NCBI GenBank assembly: GCA_963978895.1
Contig: OZ022238.1
Location: forward strand, 39,259,820-39,323,819
Source of the DNA: Erpobdella octoculata
Taxonomy: Eukaryota > Annelida > Clitellata > Hirudinida > Erpobdellidae
DNA length: 64,000 bases
Direction of reading: 5' to 3'
Below the pieces are notes generated by a model. The model was not told the origin of the DNA. It saw only the letters and a program-made list of their open reading frames with translations, and did no database searches. This document shows, in pieces, positions 48,244-59,636 of the stretch; the stretch's first letter is position 1; each line of letters begins with the position of its first letter. A program made the translations under genes and the position numbers.

Positions 48244-49219
48244 GGGGCCCAGAAGAGGTGGACATGGGTCTATTTTTAGCGACCCAACCCAACCCACCTT
48301 TCAACTCAACCACATCCTACCCACCTGAAACGTTAAATTTTCTGACCCACTGTGGCCTACGAACAATTAGGGGCCTACAAAAAATCATAAAATTTGTTTG
48401 TTTTTTTTTTATTTTTATTGAGTGATTAAAAATAGAGAAAAAGAAATAAAATAAAACTCAAAATCAATCACTTTTATAATTACAAACTTTTTTAGTTAAG
48501 TTGTTATACACAGTAGACTAAATTATAGACTCAACTATATAAACTTTGCTGCTCTTTGCATGAGCAAAATCACAAATAACATCTTCAAATGACATTTCCC
48601 GCATTAAATCGTTTTCAATTGAAAGAAATGCAAGAGAAGACAATCGTTCTTGTCCCATCGTCGACCGCAGATAATTTTTGATAAGTTTCAGTTTTGAAAA
48701 AATCGTTCACCTTCACAACTTGATCCAAAAGTTAAAAGATAAATTCGAAAGGCAATATTTTCATTTGAAAAACTTGTGACCAACTTATCTTCTATTTGGG
48801 CCTTCATCATTTCAGCAAAAGAATTTGTGTCGGCGAACATTCTAGAAAACAAAAGCAACTCATCTGCAAATGCCTCTTCCAGATCTGATGAATATATCTT
48901 AATTAATTCGTTTGCTTTTGAAACTATTTCATCACTTGACAAAGATCTGTCAAGAAGCAAACTGAACCTGTAATGTAATACTGCGTAAGCTGCTCGCCGT
49001 TTTTCTATCTCAATGATAAGTCTGTCTATGGGCCTACGACGACCTTAAAACGGCCCTGGTGCCTAGGGCCTACGACGACTTTAATCCGGCCCTGACCCAA
49101 CCTACAGTTAAATTTTTTTGTTAATTAAAAAACAATTTTTAGTTGTTTTTTTCAACCCAACCCAACCCACCCATGTGTCAAAAAAATTGGACCCAACCCA
49201 TGTCCATCTCTGGGGCCCA
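48244..49219. mobile_element. hAT-like element with 8 bp duplication, carrying a second hAT
   Basis: GGGGCCCA occurs at 48244-48251 and 49212-49219. Inside, the ends GAAGAGGTGGACATGGGT and AGAGATGGACATGGGTTG are inverted repeats, with gacccaacccaacccacc runs next to both. The element has no transposase of its own in view. A hAT 1-type fragment is nested within it. Confidence 0.6.
48300..49093 (-). pseudogene. hAT transposase C-terminal fragment, same type as hAT 1
   Basis: The minus strand reads CRMF-like text, then ENIAFRIYLLTFGSSCEGE and RFFQN, with the rest of the dimerisation motif continuing in another frame to about 48540. Compare the fourth piece of the transposase at 10.3-12.6 kb. 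Its right terminus, CAGGGCCGGATTAAAG, matches the hAT 1 end. The left terminus is degraded. Confidence 0.65.
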
Positions 49220-49900
49220 GGCCCTCCCTCTGGATTTGCCGCTACTTGTAGCCATAAATACTAAATACAATTTTGCCAACCAAAATCATGGATGTAGTAG
49301 AGTTGTTTAAATTTGGCTTAAACTGTTTCAGTTTAAAGGTTAACACATGGACGAGTCTTACTCTTGCCTAGTCATTCCCACAAAGCTCTGAGGGTAACCC
49401 AGCTGCTCGGTAAATAGAAAGTTCAATAATTTCAATTTTTTTGTTTGTTCTACTGAGACAAAAAAATTAAGATATCTCACAACTTCTTACATAACGACTG
49501 TAATCGAAGTTTTAAAAAAGCCTTACCAAATTCTTGGATCACGACTGCAGTAGTGGGCATAATAACGAAGTTTTAAATCGCTATTAAAACTTGTGTTCTT
49601 TTGAGTATTTTTTCAATACAAACTTTAAAAAAGTTTCTAATTTTTGTTGTTGATTGAATAAAATAAATGAATGCGACCGGTGCTAATGATTGTTGACAGC
49701 TTCGGCCTCCCTGCTGACAAGCTGACAACCTCACTGCCACCGACAACTTTTAGGCTCCACCTATTTTTTACTTTTTATTTACCTTGATTGCTTTTATTAC
49801 TGTGACTGTTACAACTAACGAAGTTTAAACAAGTCAACCTTTTAAGTTTTCAGTCATTATTTATTATTTTCATTTTTTAACATAGACATTAAGAGTGCAC
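49220..49900. promoter_or_regulatory. Upstream region of the EF-hand/Rab gene
   Basis: No coding signal. The transcription start must lie in or before this stretch because a strong donor, CGTAAG then GTAAGT, sits at 49919-49925. Confidence 0.3.
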
Positions 49901-50047
49901 CATAAATGCACGTCGTAAGGTAAGTTAATCCGAGTTAATCCGTAATAACTGATTCTGTAATTTTGTGATTATAAAACAAAAAGATAAAAAAATAGCACAA
50001 TTGAATTCATTACAATTTTTATTAAATTTACTCAAGGTTTACAAATT
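49901..50047 (+). other. 5' untranslated exon/intron of the EF-hand/Rab gene
   Basis: A near-ideal donor after 49919 and an acceptor (tttactcaag) before about 50036 suggest a spliced leader region. If spliced, an upstream ATG at 49906 opens a short frame overlapping the main start and ending soon after it. Confidence 0.4.
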
Positions 50048-53000
50048 ATGGACATATCAAATGAAAATCCAGGTGAACTACTTGCAACTATGGCTGAAAA
50101 AGCCAGAGTTGTTTTTGATTTGTGTGACTCTGAAGCCAAAGGTTTTATCACAAAGCGAGATATGCTTAAACTAAAAGTGAATATTTTGTAAGGCTTTATA
50201 GTATAGAAGAGGTTTTATTTCATTTATGTTATTTTTTGTATTTAAGGATGAATTGCCATTGTCACTGGAACAACTGGAGGTTGTTTTTAATAATTTAGAT
50301 AATCAACAGCTGGGATATTTAACTGTACATGAATTCACTCAAGGTTTTGGTTTGTTGAAAAACTTCTTACATTTCTGTATCAACTTTCTTTGTCTAGCTA
50401 TAAAATTTTTTTTTAAATATTTTCCTATCAGGAAATTTTCTTGGTTTGTCTCCAACCAGTTTGATAGCAGATTTTGATTATACCTGTGATGATCTTCCAG
50501 AAGATGAGTCAAACATAAGCTCTAAAAATTTCAATACCTTAATTGAAAATTTTTCTGACTGTGGGAAAGATGAGGAGTTTGTTGATTTGTAAAATTGTGC
50601 TTTTATAGTAGCACAAATTTGAAATTTTTTTCTATTGCTATAGTGCCAGAGCAATCAAATCATTGTGGATGAGACTGAGCAAACAGCAGCCTGAAATGCT
50701 AACAAACCTTGAAGATTTTGTTTCAAGAGTTGTGTCCATGTTGCAGAAAAATCATCTGGACTATAAAGCTTTGCGGGCATCTATTGAAAAGTGATGTATT
50801 TCTATATGCAATTTATTTATTTAATAACTTATTTAAACAAATTTTATTTCTGCAGCCGAAAAAGTGCCTACGACGAAGAGTTTCGCATACTGTGTGCTGA
50901 GATGGAAGCTCAAATATCGGAGGAGAAAATAAAAATTCGAGTCGAGGTGAGAAACAATAAATATTTATATTTATGACTTTAATTGTTTATAATTTAACTC
51001 ATTATTTTATTTTATTTATTTTGTTATCGATTATCTTTGTGTACAATTATTTTATAGGAAAGGAAAAAAGAAAAGCAGTTAAGAGAAAAATTAGAATTTG
51101 AGTTGCAAGAAAAGGAAAGGAGATTGCAAGAACTTGAGTTTCAGCAAAAGCAGGTTTTTGTCTTCATTTTTATTTTTATAGAGTTGTTGTTGATTAGGTT
51201 AATTTTTAAAGGAGAAAATTTGAAATGAATTTATGGTAATGAACCAAGCTATATTTAGCCGTTAATTTTTAAACTCATTTATTTATTTTTTGAAAGATGG
51301 AAGATAAAGTCAAAGAGATGAATATCAATAAGGCTTTTGCTCAACGTGAAAATGAGTTTTTAATGGAGGTTTTTTTTCTTCCAAATTTTGTATACTTAGC
51401 AATCTCATTACATAGTTCACAATACAAGTATACAACTTGCAGGAAAAATCTCTAATGGAAAAAGAATACCAGAATTCGGAGCAGAATTCAGAATCCAATC
51501 AAGTGCAATTAACTGAAAGAAGTGGGAAGCACGTTAAACATATAGACCATCAACGACGGTAATTTCTTCTCATATTTTGTAATATTGACATTTTTAATTG
51601 ATTGACGTTCTAGTGTTATTTTCTATTCCAAAGAATTTCTTTAGAAATTTCTGAATGGATTGCACTTGAAAGAAAAAGCCTTGTCAAGCAAATCCAAAAT
51701 CTTGAGTCAGTGAGTTTTTTAGATTTATTTTTTTTTATCAATTCTGCTTAGTCATCTTTGTCATTTTTCCTAACTTTCCAGGAGGGAAAATCGGATGTTG
51801 ATTGATAAACAGGATGAATATGAAGAAAAAATGGTAATGGCTAGAATGGTGTAACATTTAAATTTGTTTTTGACAACCAATTTAATGAACAAATTTAATT
51901 GATAATGCCACAATTTAACATTTTTATCATAAATTAAAGTTATTTTCTTGTATTTTGTATTTTTTTTAATATTTAAGGTATCACCAAGAAGACAGGCAAT
52001 AAATTCTGAAACAATTGTTGATGAACAGTTTCTCAGAAATTTGTCAGTATTCAATAATTAGGGTTTGTGTTTGAATTCATTCACAGTTTGGTTTTGTATT
52101 GTTTCATTATTTTATTTGCAGTTCTGTTGACGATGATGTGATGATAAAAGATGTAGAAATTATTTCAAACTGTTCACAGGCAAGATCTTCTACGTTTTGA
52201 TATTTGTAAATAAAATCTTAAGATTTGAATGTTTGGCTTTCTGAAATGACAAATATTCTCCTATGGTGAATTCTGACTGTGATATATATAAATCTCATAT
52301 TGTCTAGAATTTCTAGCCCTATGCCATTCTATGCTATTATTTTCATCTGTAATTTTATTTACATTGCAAAAAATTAGTTAAAAATACTGTTTTGATTGTA
52401 GAACAAGGATAATTTAATTAATTCTATTGTAGTATGAGAATAATTAAATTTTTATTGTAGGATGAAGATGATTCATCTCTGGATTCATCAGTGACAAGTC
52501 GAGTTTACAAAGTTGTGTTTGTTGGTGATTCAGGTGTTGGGAAGAGTACTTTTATCTGTAGAGTTTGTTCAAAGTCATTTGTGTCAAAACTATCTTCTAC
52601 AATTGGTAATTTTTAACTAAAAGTTTATTTGAAATCTGTTTAAATACATAAAAAATTGTGTGTAATCAGAAATTCTATCGGTGCTAAAATGATAATTAAG
52701 TTTAAAAAGTGTTAGGGTGTACAAAATTTATAATCATTCTTTTATTTATTTAATCAATTCAGTGAGCTGGAATACTGAAACTCTGCCTTGCTAATTGCAA
52801 GCCAGTCCCATGCCTGGATAAATGAGGAGGGAAAAGTTAAAAGGATCAAATTATGATCCACGACAGGAGGTACTTCGGTACTTCCTACATACTGTTAGAT
52901 CAATTTTAAAACACCTGGTGTAAGGAACTATAAACTATTATAAAAAAAAATGAGAAGACTGAATTAACTTTTAAATATGTGCTGCAGCAGGAATTGAACT

Positions 53001-53926
53001 GGCAACCTTCAGATTGTTAGTCAGATATGTTAGCTCCATTACCATGGCTAATAGCACATAAATATGTTTTGAAGTTCAAATTAATTGCAACTTCTTCTGA
53101 ATATTCAGGCATGGATTTTCATATGTGTAATATTCATATTGATGAAAAATTAGTTGTTCTTCAGTTATGGGACACTGCTGGTCAGGAGAGGTCTGTGGAT
53201 GCTTGTTTGTGTGTATAAGTGTTGTGTGTGTGTGCATGTGTGTTTGTGTGAAATATTGTTCATTGAAGAGTTTGAGATTTTATTAGTTATTAAGTTTTTT
53301 AATGTGTTCTATAAAATTTTTGTAATACAGATATAGAAGCTTTTCAAATCAGTATTTCAGAAAAGCAGATGGAGTCATAGCAATGTATGACATAACAAAT
53401 ATTGATTCCTTTCTTCATGTTCGAAGTTGGCTCGAAGACATCCATGTAAACCTTTATGTTAAAATAATAATTTTTTATATATAAAATACATATAAAGCTT
53501 TATGTTAAAATAATAATTTTTTATATATAAAATACATATAAAGCTTTATGTTAAAATAATAATTTTTTATATATAAAATACATATAAAGCTTTATGTTAA
53601 AATAATAATTTTTTATATATAAAATGCCTTTTTTTATCAGGATTCAATTGAGCGGAATACTGCTATAATGGTAATTGGTAGCAAGTATGATTGTATAGAG
53701 AAAGGGAATATGACATCAAATATTTTTCCTGGAGAAGCAAGAAAGCTTGCCTATGTGTGTTTTGCAGTTTTTTTTATTATTAACAAGATTTTTACTAATC
53801 TTCATTTGATGTTACTCAACCATTTTTTTTAAATAGGAATTTGGGGCTTCATTTTTTGAAACAAGTGCAAAGACTGGTCACAATATTGAAGAGTGCATGC
53901 TTTATTTGGCCAAGTTGTTTTTATAG
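50048..53926 (+). CDS. RASEF-like: EF-hand, coiled-coil, Rab GTPase (RASEF/Rab45/CRACR2A-like)
   Basis: Seventeen coding exons: 50048-50176, 50247-50343, 50432-50588, 50644-50790, 50856-50946, 51058-51153, 51297-51368, 51443-51558, 51634-51705, 51782-51833, 51978-52042, 52122-52179, 52461-52605, 53109-53190, 53331-53445, 53641-53754, 53837-53926. All junction phases agree and sum to 565 residues. Two EF-hand-like units (about 20-80) have incomplete calcium loops. A charged coiled coil covers about 205-345. The GTPase domain (about 395-565) has GDSGVGKST, IGMDF, WDTAGQER and ETSAK. The guanine-specificity motif reads GSKYD, not NKxD. Large Rabs of this plan act in vesicle transport and calcium-linked signalling. 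This form ends at LAKLFL with no prenylation cysteines; see the candidate exon at 56608. One intron is GC-AG (after 52179) and one is only 55 bp. Confidence 0.9.
52740..53060 (-). mobile_element. tRNA-derived SINE in an intron of the Rab gene
   Basis: On the minus strand the head has a B-box-like GGTTGCCAGTTCAATTCC and, upstream, a tRNA-like ggagctaacatatctgacta. The body follows, with an (AAAT)-rich tail at 52740-52755. It sits between the exons ending 52605 and starting 53109. Confidence 0.55.
53451..53632 (+). repeat. 53 bp tandem repeat, about 3.5 units, in an intron
   Basis: Units begin tttatgttaaaataataatt and run through tatataaaatacatataaagc. They fill most of the intron before the exon at 53641. 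Confidence 0.95.
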
Positions 53927-53975
53927 TTTTTAATTTGTTTTGATTATTTTTAAGGTTTAAGTTTATTTTATCAAG

Positions 53976-53983
53976 GAAATAAA
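53976..53983 (+). terminator. Poly(A) signal after the short form of the Rab gene
   Basis: AATAAA about 50 bases after the TAG at 53926 supports a transcript ending here. Confidence 0.55.
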
Positions 53984-53989
53984 AACTAA

Positions 53990-55098
53990 TATATTTTTCA
54001 AGCTATTTTTTAAATAATTAATATACTAGTTTTAAGCCTATCATGAAATGAGAAGTTTTTTTTATAAGTTTCTGTATGTTTCTTGAGCTTTTTTTTAAGA
54101 ATGATGTATGGAGTGACTGCCTTAGCTTGCATAAAGTGGCAACTGGCTTATCCTCTCTTACTTAGACTAACTGGCATTCACCCTAGAGCAGGAGTATAAT
54201 ATCAGCAAAACCATGGGGGGACACGTTTACAAAACCATGGAGGGGGCAGAATACCTATACAAAAATCTACTAAAAGCTTAACTTTTGCTTCCAAAATTAG
54301 CTGATAACCATGGTGGTTGTCATAAATACTTTTTCAAAAAATGTTTTCCTTTCTTTGCAAAATGTCAAAGAAGACGTCCATGTCGACCAACCTCTAAATT
54401 TCATTAAATTAGACTATGTGACCAACCAATGATCTTCCTAACAGATGTTCATTTTTAATTTATGCTACCTTGCTATTAAATGCCAAACATTTCTATAAAA
54501 TAATGTTTATATTTGAAAAAAACTTGAATAAAATGCTTATATTACATTGTGTAATTGGACTATTTTGAATGAAAATGATTTTAGTAAAAACATCAATAAA
54601 AGTAAATGATAGTTATAAAATGAATAGTTAATGTTTTCAATTTGTTTGTTAGGTGTGGCATAAGTATTTTCGCTTTTTTATTTGATTGTTAGATGTTTTT
54701 CTTGTTTTCTGTCTATACAACATCAAATAATATAATAAACAGTTTTTATTTAGGTTTCTTAAAATTTTCTCCCCAATGGGAATCTACCCCTATGCCAAAT
54801 TTCGTTTAGAGTTTTCTAGCGGTTTGTATGTGATAATCACACACACATTGAATTTTAAAGTTTGACAATTTTTAACGTGGCTCTAGTCCTTAGACCTCTA
54901 AGCTACAAATATTTGACTTGCCGCCATATTTTCAGGTGCCTACCGTAACCCCCTGCGAACGCTGATGATGCCGGCGGGATTTGAACAGCCGTTTCTCAGA
55001 AATTTTTGTCAATTATTAGATATTTTTATCAGTTATTAGATTTTTTTATTAGCTGTTTTGTCTGGGTTTTTCTCAGGGTCATTGCGTGTTCGAATGTA
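53990..55098. other. No gene seen
   Basis: AT-rich, with a dispersed CTGATGACC repeat piece near 54215-54340 and a poly-C-rich start of the next element near 55100. If the 56608 exon is used, this is intron. Confidence 0.5.
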
Positions 55099-55852
55099 GG
55101 ACATTTCCCCCCCCCCCCCCCGGACGTTTTCCCCCCCGGACATTTCCCCCCCCCCGTCAGACCCTAGGACATTTCCCCCCCCCGGACATTTCCCCCCCAA
55201 GGTAGGACATTTCCCCCCCCTGTGGTTATGTAGTAGTATGAATTTGTGGTTTTGCAAGAGTGTGTTCTTGCATGGCATAAATATGTGTGTGCGTGAATTG
55301 TGTACATTCCCCTCCGGACATTCCCCCGCCATGAGTATGATAATTCTCACCCCACGAGGTAGGACAAGGCAGAGTTGAATTTCACAAGTTTTTCTAAGAA
55401 ACACAAACCCTAACCCTAACCCTAGGGTTTCTAAGAGTGTTTCTAAGAAACACAAACCCTAACCCTAACCCAAACATTGCACTGAACTATTTAGGGGATA
55501 AATAACCCTAACCCTAACCCTAACCCTAGCCCTAACCCTAACCCTAACCCAAACATTGCACTGAACTATTTAGGGGATAAATAACCCTAACCCTAGCCCT
55601 AACCCTAACCCTAACCCAAACATTGCACTGAACTATTTAGGGGATAAATAACCCTAACCCTAACCCTAACCCAAACATTGCACTGAACTATTGGGGATAA
55701 ATAAAAAATAATAAATGAAAAATAAAAGTATATTCTCTCTCCGGGGGGGGGGGAAATGTCCTACCCGGGGGGGGGAACGTCCGGGGGGGGGGGGGAAATG
55801 TCCGGGGGGGAAATGTCCGGGGGGGGGGAAATGTCCGGGGGGGGAAATGTCC
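55099..55852. mobile_element. G-tract inverted-repeat element enclosing telomere-repeat satellite
   Basis: The left arm (55099-55220, plus 55310-55330) is several units of ggacatttcccccccc. The right arm (55740-55852) is the reverse complement, gggggggaaatgtccgg, four or five times. Between them is a satellite (55395-55700) made of telomere-type CCCTAA runs and a 35 bp unit. The inverted arms suggest a foldback or MITE-like element. No transposase or clear target duplication is seen. Confidence 0.6.
55403..55690. repeat. Satellite of CCCTAA runs plus a 35 bp monomer
   Basis: The monomer aaacattgcactgaactatt continuing taggggataaataa occurs about four times, each joined to two to eight CCCTAA units (occasionally CCCTAG). 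An inverted pair of telomere units, ccctaaccctagggttt, lies at 55408-55430. Confidence 0.9.
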
Positions 55853-56218
55853 GATTACCGCGTGTTCTCACAATAACCCAATAACCATTCTAAAACACAC
55901 AAGTTGTTACAATAATTACGTAAGCAGCTTTAATGATTTAATCCATAGCGTTTCGTAACACAAGAACTTATTATTAGTAATATTAATTATAATAATTACG
56001 CAACTTTTGTAATAAATTAGATGAACTTAAAAACCTCAAATACAACAAAACCAAAAAATTGCGAAATCCGAATTTTATTGGAGATATAAAGTAAAATAGA
56101 AGATTGAAGATAAATCAATTTGACTTAGATAACATTTGTACATTTGAAAATGTTTCATTAGAACAATAACTGCTTAGCAACAGCAGTTATAAAATATTGG
56201 TTCAACGTGCCCCGTTAA
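55853..56218. other. No gene seen
   Basis: AT-rich spacer. Confidence 0.45.
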
Positions 56219-56378
56219 CGGGGTGGGTGGGTGGGTGGATGGATGGATGGATGGATGGATGGATGGATGGATGGATGGATGGATGGATGGATGGATGGAT
56301 GGATGGATGGATGGATGGATGGATGGATGGATGGATGGATGGATGGATGGATGGATAAATAGATAGATAGATAGATTA
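56219..56378. repeat. (GGAT)n microsatellite, about 150 bp
   Basis: (GGTG)n passes into (GGAT)n, then (AGAT)n. It begins after the short palindrome ccccgttaacgggg. Confidence 0.95.
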
Positions 56379-56607
56379 TAGGTTTATCACATCCAAGTCG
56401 TAGGAGCAAAATTTGGCATGCAGGTAGACTTCATTAATGAAAAAAGTTTGAAAAATTAAAAAATAAATCTGTTATTTATTTGATTACCAAATTTCGTTTG
56501 AATTGGTCGAGCAGGCTGGATTTCTACAAAAGACAAACAAACAAACAGTTATTTTCATATAGAAAGATTTATGTTTATATTAAAAATTGTCATTGTTGTC
56601 ATTTCAG

Positions 56608-56716
56608 GGTATTAATAGATCGGGAAGACGAAAATATTGCTAAGTCCTTAATGGTTTTATCAGATGGAAAGTCAAACCACAAGAAAACGTTTTGTTGTTC
56701 TACTGGCAACAGCTAG
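56608..56716 (+). CDS. Candidate alternative last exon of the Rab gene
   Basis: After a good acceptor (gttgtcatttcag), the frame that would follow a phase-2 donor reads LIDREDENIAKSLMVLSDGK and then a lysine-rich tail ending FCCSTGNS and a stop. Exon 17 contains two possible phase-2 donors (gttgtt or gttttt) within the codons for AKLFL. Used together they would replace the blunt end with a Rab-like hypervariable tail containing a cysteine pair. CC followed by five residues is not a standard prenylation signal. The link across 2.7 kb is inference. Confidence 0.4.
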
Positions 56717-57420
56717 AATCCATGTATGGCAGTGTTTAACATTTTAAAATCTCATTTGTCACCTTATATTGTGTGCTTTTATTTTCTGAATTGTATCTAA
56801 TTATGCAATAACTTGAAATTAAAGTAATTCAATTTTTGTTCGATACCCACTATGAAATTTTGTCACTGTTAGAGCAATTTCAATAATTATTAATGTTATG
56901 GTTTATTTAATTACTGTCTGCTCGATAACTAGTTTTATTGTTGTGGTTTATTACTGATTATTATTACTAATTGCTGGTGCAGTATTTTTGAAGCAATATT
57001 TATGACAGTTTTGTTAAGATGTTTTTTATTATTTTAATATTTTTCATAAACCCACCATTTTATCATATCTTTTTGTGGTCAATCTTTTAAATGCCGAATC
57101 CATGTCTAGAAACTTTCACGCTTCATTAGTGTTTTTAATCTGATTTTTTTATTACACCAAGTGACAGAGTTATTTATTATATCTTTTTTTTAAAATTTAG
57201 ATCTTGTTTTTTAAGTTCCAAAATGATTACAAAACGTATAATAGAAAAAAACTGGTGCTTGTTGAAATGAAAGTAGGCGACGTTGAATGAAATTATGACA
57301 ATAAAGATAACCGTGACTTAAAGGCGTGTCGTCATCTGTGTCGTCATTCTAGTGGCAAAAGCTTGAATTCTTTTATTTTTAAATTTCCTACCGGTCTTGC
57401 TTGTGAAAGTGAAAATTAAC
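56717..57420. other. 3' flank, no gene seen
   Basis: AT-rich. An ATTAAA near 56818 could serve as a poly(A) signal for a transcript using the 56608 exon. Confidence 0.4.
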
Positions 57421-58315
57421 CAGTGATGGGCAAAAATTAACTAAAAAGTTACTGACTAATAGTTTTACTACATTTTTTTAATTAAAAGCACAGTTTAACT
57501 CAGTCGAAAAAGTTTAGTTAAAGTGATAGTGTCTAACTAAAAGGTTTAATTAATAAAATTTGGTTGATTAAAAAATTTAAATAAAACTTTATGTTTATCA
57601 GTTCTTAGGTTTATACCTTATTATGTTTTGTTTACAGTAACTTCCTTTAAACTCTCAAGTCTGGCCATGTTTTAGTGTAGAGGATAGTATATAGACTAGG
57701 AATCAGTAAAGAATAGGAGGCACAGGGCGCGTGGTTTTTTACCGGATTCATTTGACACCGCTTTGCTTACGCCTTACCGCTACTGGGGTTAACACCAGAA
57801 TTCACTATGGCGATCAATTTAACAACGCGCCCATAGTGCTATAGTAAAAATTTGTTTTGAAGAAATCAAGCTTAAAGGTGACAGTCAGGACAGTAAAAAT
57901 GTTAGTGCAAGATGCCGATTTTGTTCTGATAAGCGCGTCTGTGGCAACGTTTGGTGATTATCTTTAAAAATAAACATTTAAAATGCAGTTTTGTTGAAAA
58001 TAAAATGTCAAACATTGAGTCATTCTACTCTTTGATCATGTTATTAATGATTAAGGAACAAAATTGCAAGCATTGAGTCATTCTACTCTTTGATCATGTT
58101 ATTAGTTAATTGAAAAAACCGAAAGTGCCAAAATCAATATAAACAAAAAAGTTAAGAAACAGTTGGAAAAAGCTTAACTACTTTTTTTAGTTTAGTTATC
58201 AACTATTTTAAATTAGTTGCAACTAAAAGTTTAACCAAGGTTTTTTAATTAAAAGTTAAATTTGAACTTAAAAAATACTTTGTGTCCATTTCTAAAATTA
58301 ACTAACTTCCCATCA
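57421..58315. mobile_element. hAT-like MITE, about 0.9 kb
   Basis: The left end CAGTGATGGGCAAAAATTAA and the right end (reverse complement) TGATGGGAAGTTAGTTAATT are similar. The interior is rich in ttaactaaaa repeats near both ends. The phrase cattgagtcattctactctt occurs twice, 59 bases apart (58013 and 58072). There is no coding capacity and no clear target duplication. Confidence 0.45.
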
Positions 58316-58559
58316 TCCAATCGAGCTGAAATTTAAAATTTAGGTAGCTCCTCATGACAATGCATTCTATTGAAGTTTACATTTTGTTAAACAGTTTTTT
58401 GTAATAATTAATAACCGTCTATGTTTTTAAACAAACAATTATATAGATGTTTACATGTATAAATTTAAAGAATATTTTTTGCTATAAATGAAAAGCCGGC
58501 AAATCCTGAAATATAAGGGATTTGTGGAAAACCTGTTTTTTAACGGCTTACTTGTCTAT

Positions 58560-59126
58560 ATATATATAAATGAATGTTTGTATGTATGTATGTATGTATG
58601 TATGTATGTATGTATGTATGTATGTATGTATGTATGTATGTATGTATGTATGTATGTATGTATGTATGTATGTATGTATGTATGTATGTATGTATGTATG
58701 TATGTATGTATGTATGTATGTATGTATGTATGTATGTATGTATGTATGTATGTATGTATGTATGTATGTATGTATGTATGTATGTATGTATGTATGTATG
58801 TATGTATGTATGTATGTATGTATGTATGTATGTATGTATGTATGTATGTATGTATGTATGTATGTATGTATGTATGTATGTATGTATGTATGTATGTATG
58901 TATGTATGTATGTATGTATGTATGTATGTATGTATGTATATATGTATGAATGTATGTATGTATGTATATATGTATATATGTATGTTCTTTATGCATTGCT
59001 ACACCATTCATCCGATCGTAATGAAATTTTCACACAACCTTGAGAGTCAAGAGAAATCAAATGTAGAGAAAAAAATTTGAAATCCGTCACAAAATGAGCG
59101 GAGCGGAGCGGGTGAGCAAGCGGGAA
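58560..59126 (+). mobile_element. Family C element with expanded (GTAT)n
   Basis: Same ends as the 7773-8002 copy. The internal GTAT run here is about 400 bp (58575-58985). The conserved body (cattcatccgatcgtaatga, gagagtcaag) and the G/C-rich end follow. Confidence 0.6.
58575..58985. repeat. (GTAT)n microsatellite, about 400 bp
   Basis: About 100 near-perfect tetranucleotide units, with interruptions only at the right end. The open frames across it are artefacts. Confidence 0.98.
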
Positions 59127-59351
<225 letters not shown>

Positions 59352-59367
59352 CATATACATACATAAA

Positions 59368-59636
59368 TGAGCGAAAACGGGAACGGGAAACCAACTGAGA
59401 GCGAAAGATAGAGCGGGAAAGGGAAAGCGACCGAGAACGGGAAAGCAACCGGGAGTGGGAAAGCGACCGGGAGCTGGAAAACGACCGAGAGCGGAAAAGC
59501 GACCGCGAGCGGAAAAGCGACCGGGAGCGGAAAAGCGACGGGAGCGGAAAAGCGACCGGGAGCGGAAAAGCGACGGGAGCGGAAAAGCGACGGGAGCGGA
59601 AAAGCGACCGGGAACGGGAAAGCGGAGAAGGAAACT
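59368..59636 (+). mobile_element. Family B minisatellite remnant
   Basis: G/A-rich units such as gaccgggagcggaaaagc in 15-18 bp periods. The hairpin and CTAG end are missing. Confidence 0.5.

Noticed and set aside
53451..53632. CRISPR-like regular repeats
   Set aside because: Direct tandem repeat without unique spacers, in a eukaryotic intron. The 41 bp repeat at 63.1 kb is rejected as CRISPR for the same reason.
54830..54990. tRNA-like words (gggatttgaac, cttagacctctaagctac)
   Set aside because: The A-box-like and B-box-like words are in the wrong order and spacing for a tRNA gene or a clear SINE.
58488..59080. MYVCMYVC and IHTYIHTY frames
   Set aside because: Translation of (GTAT)n.
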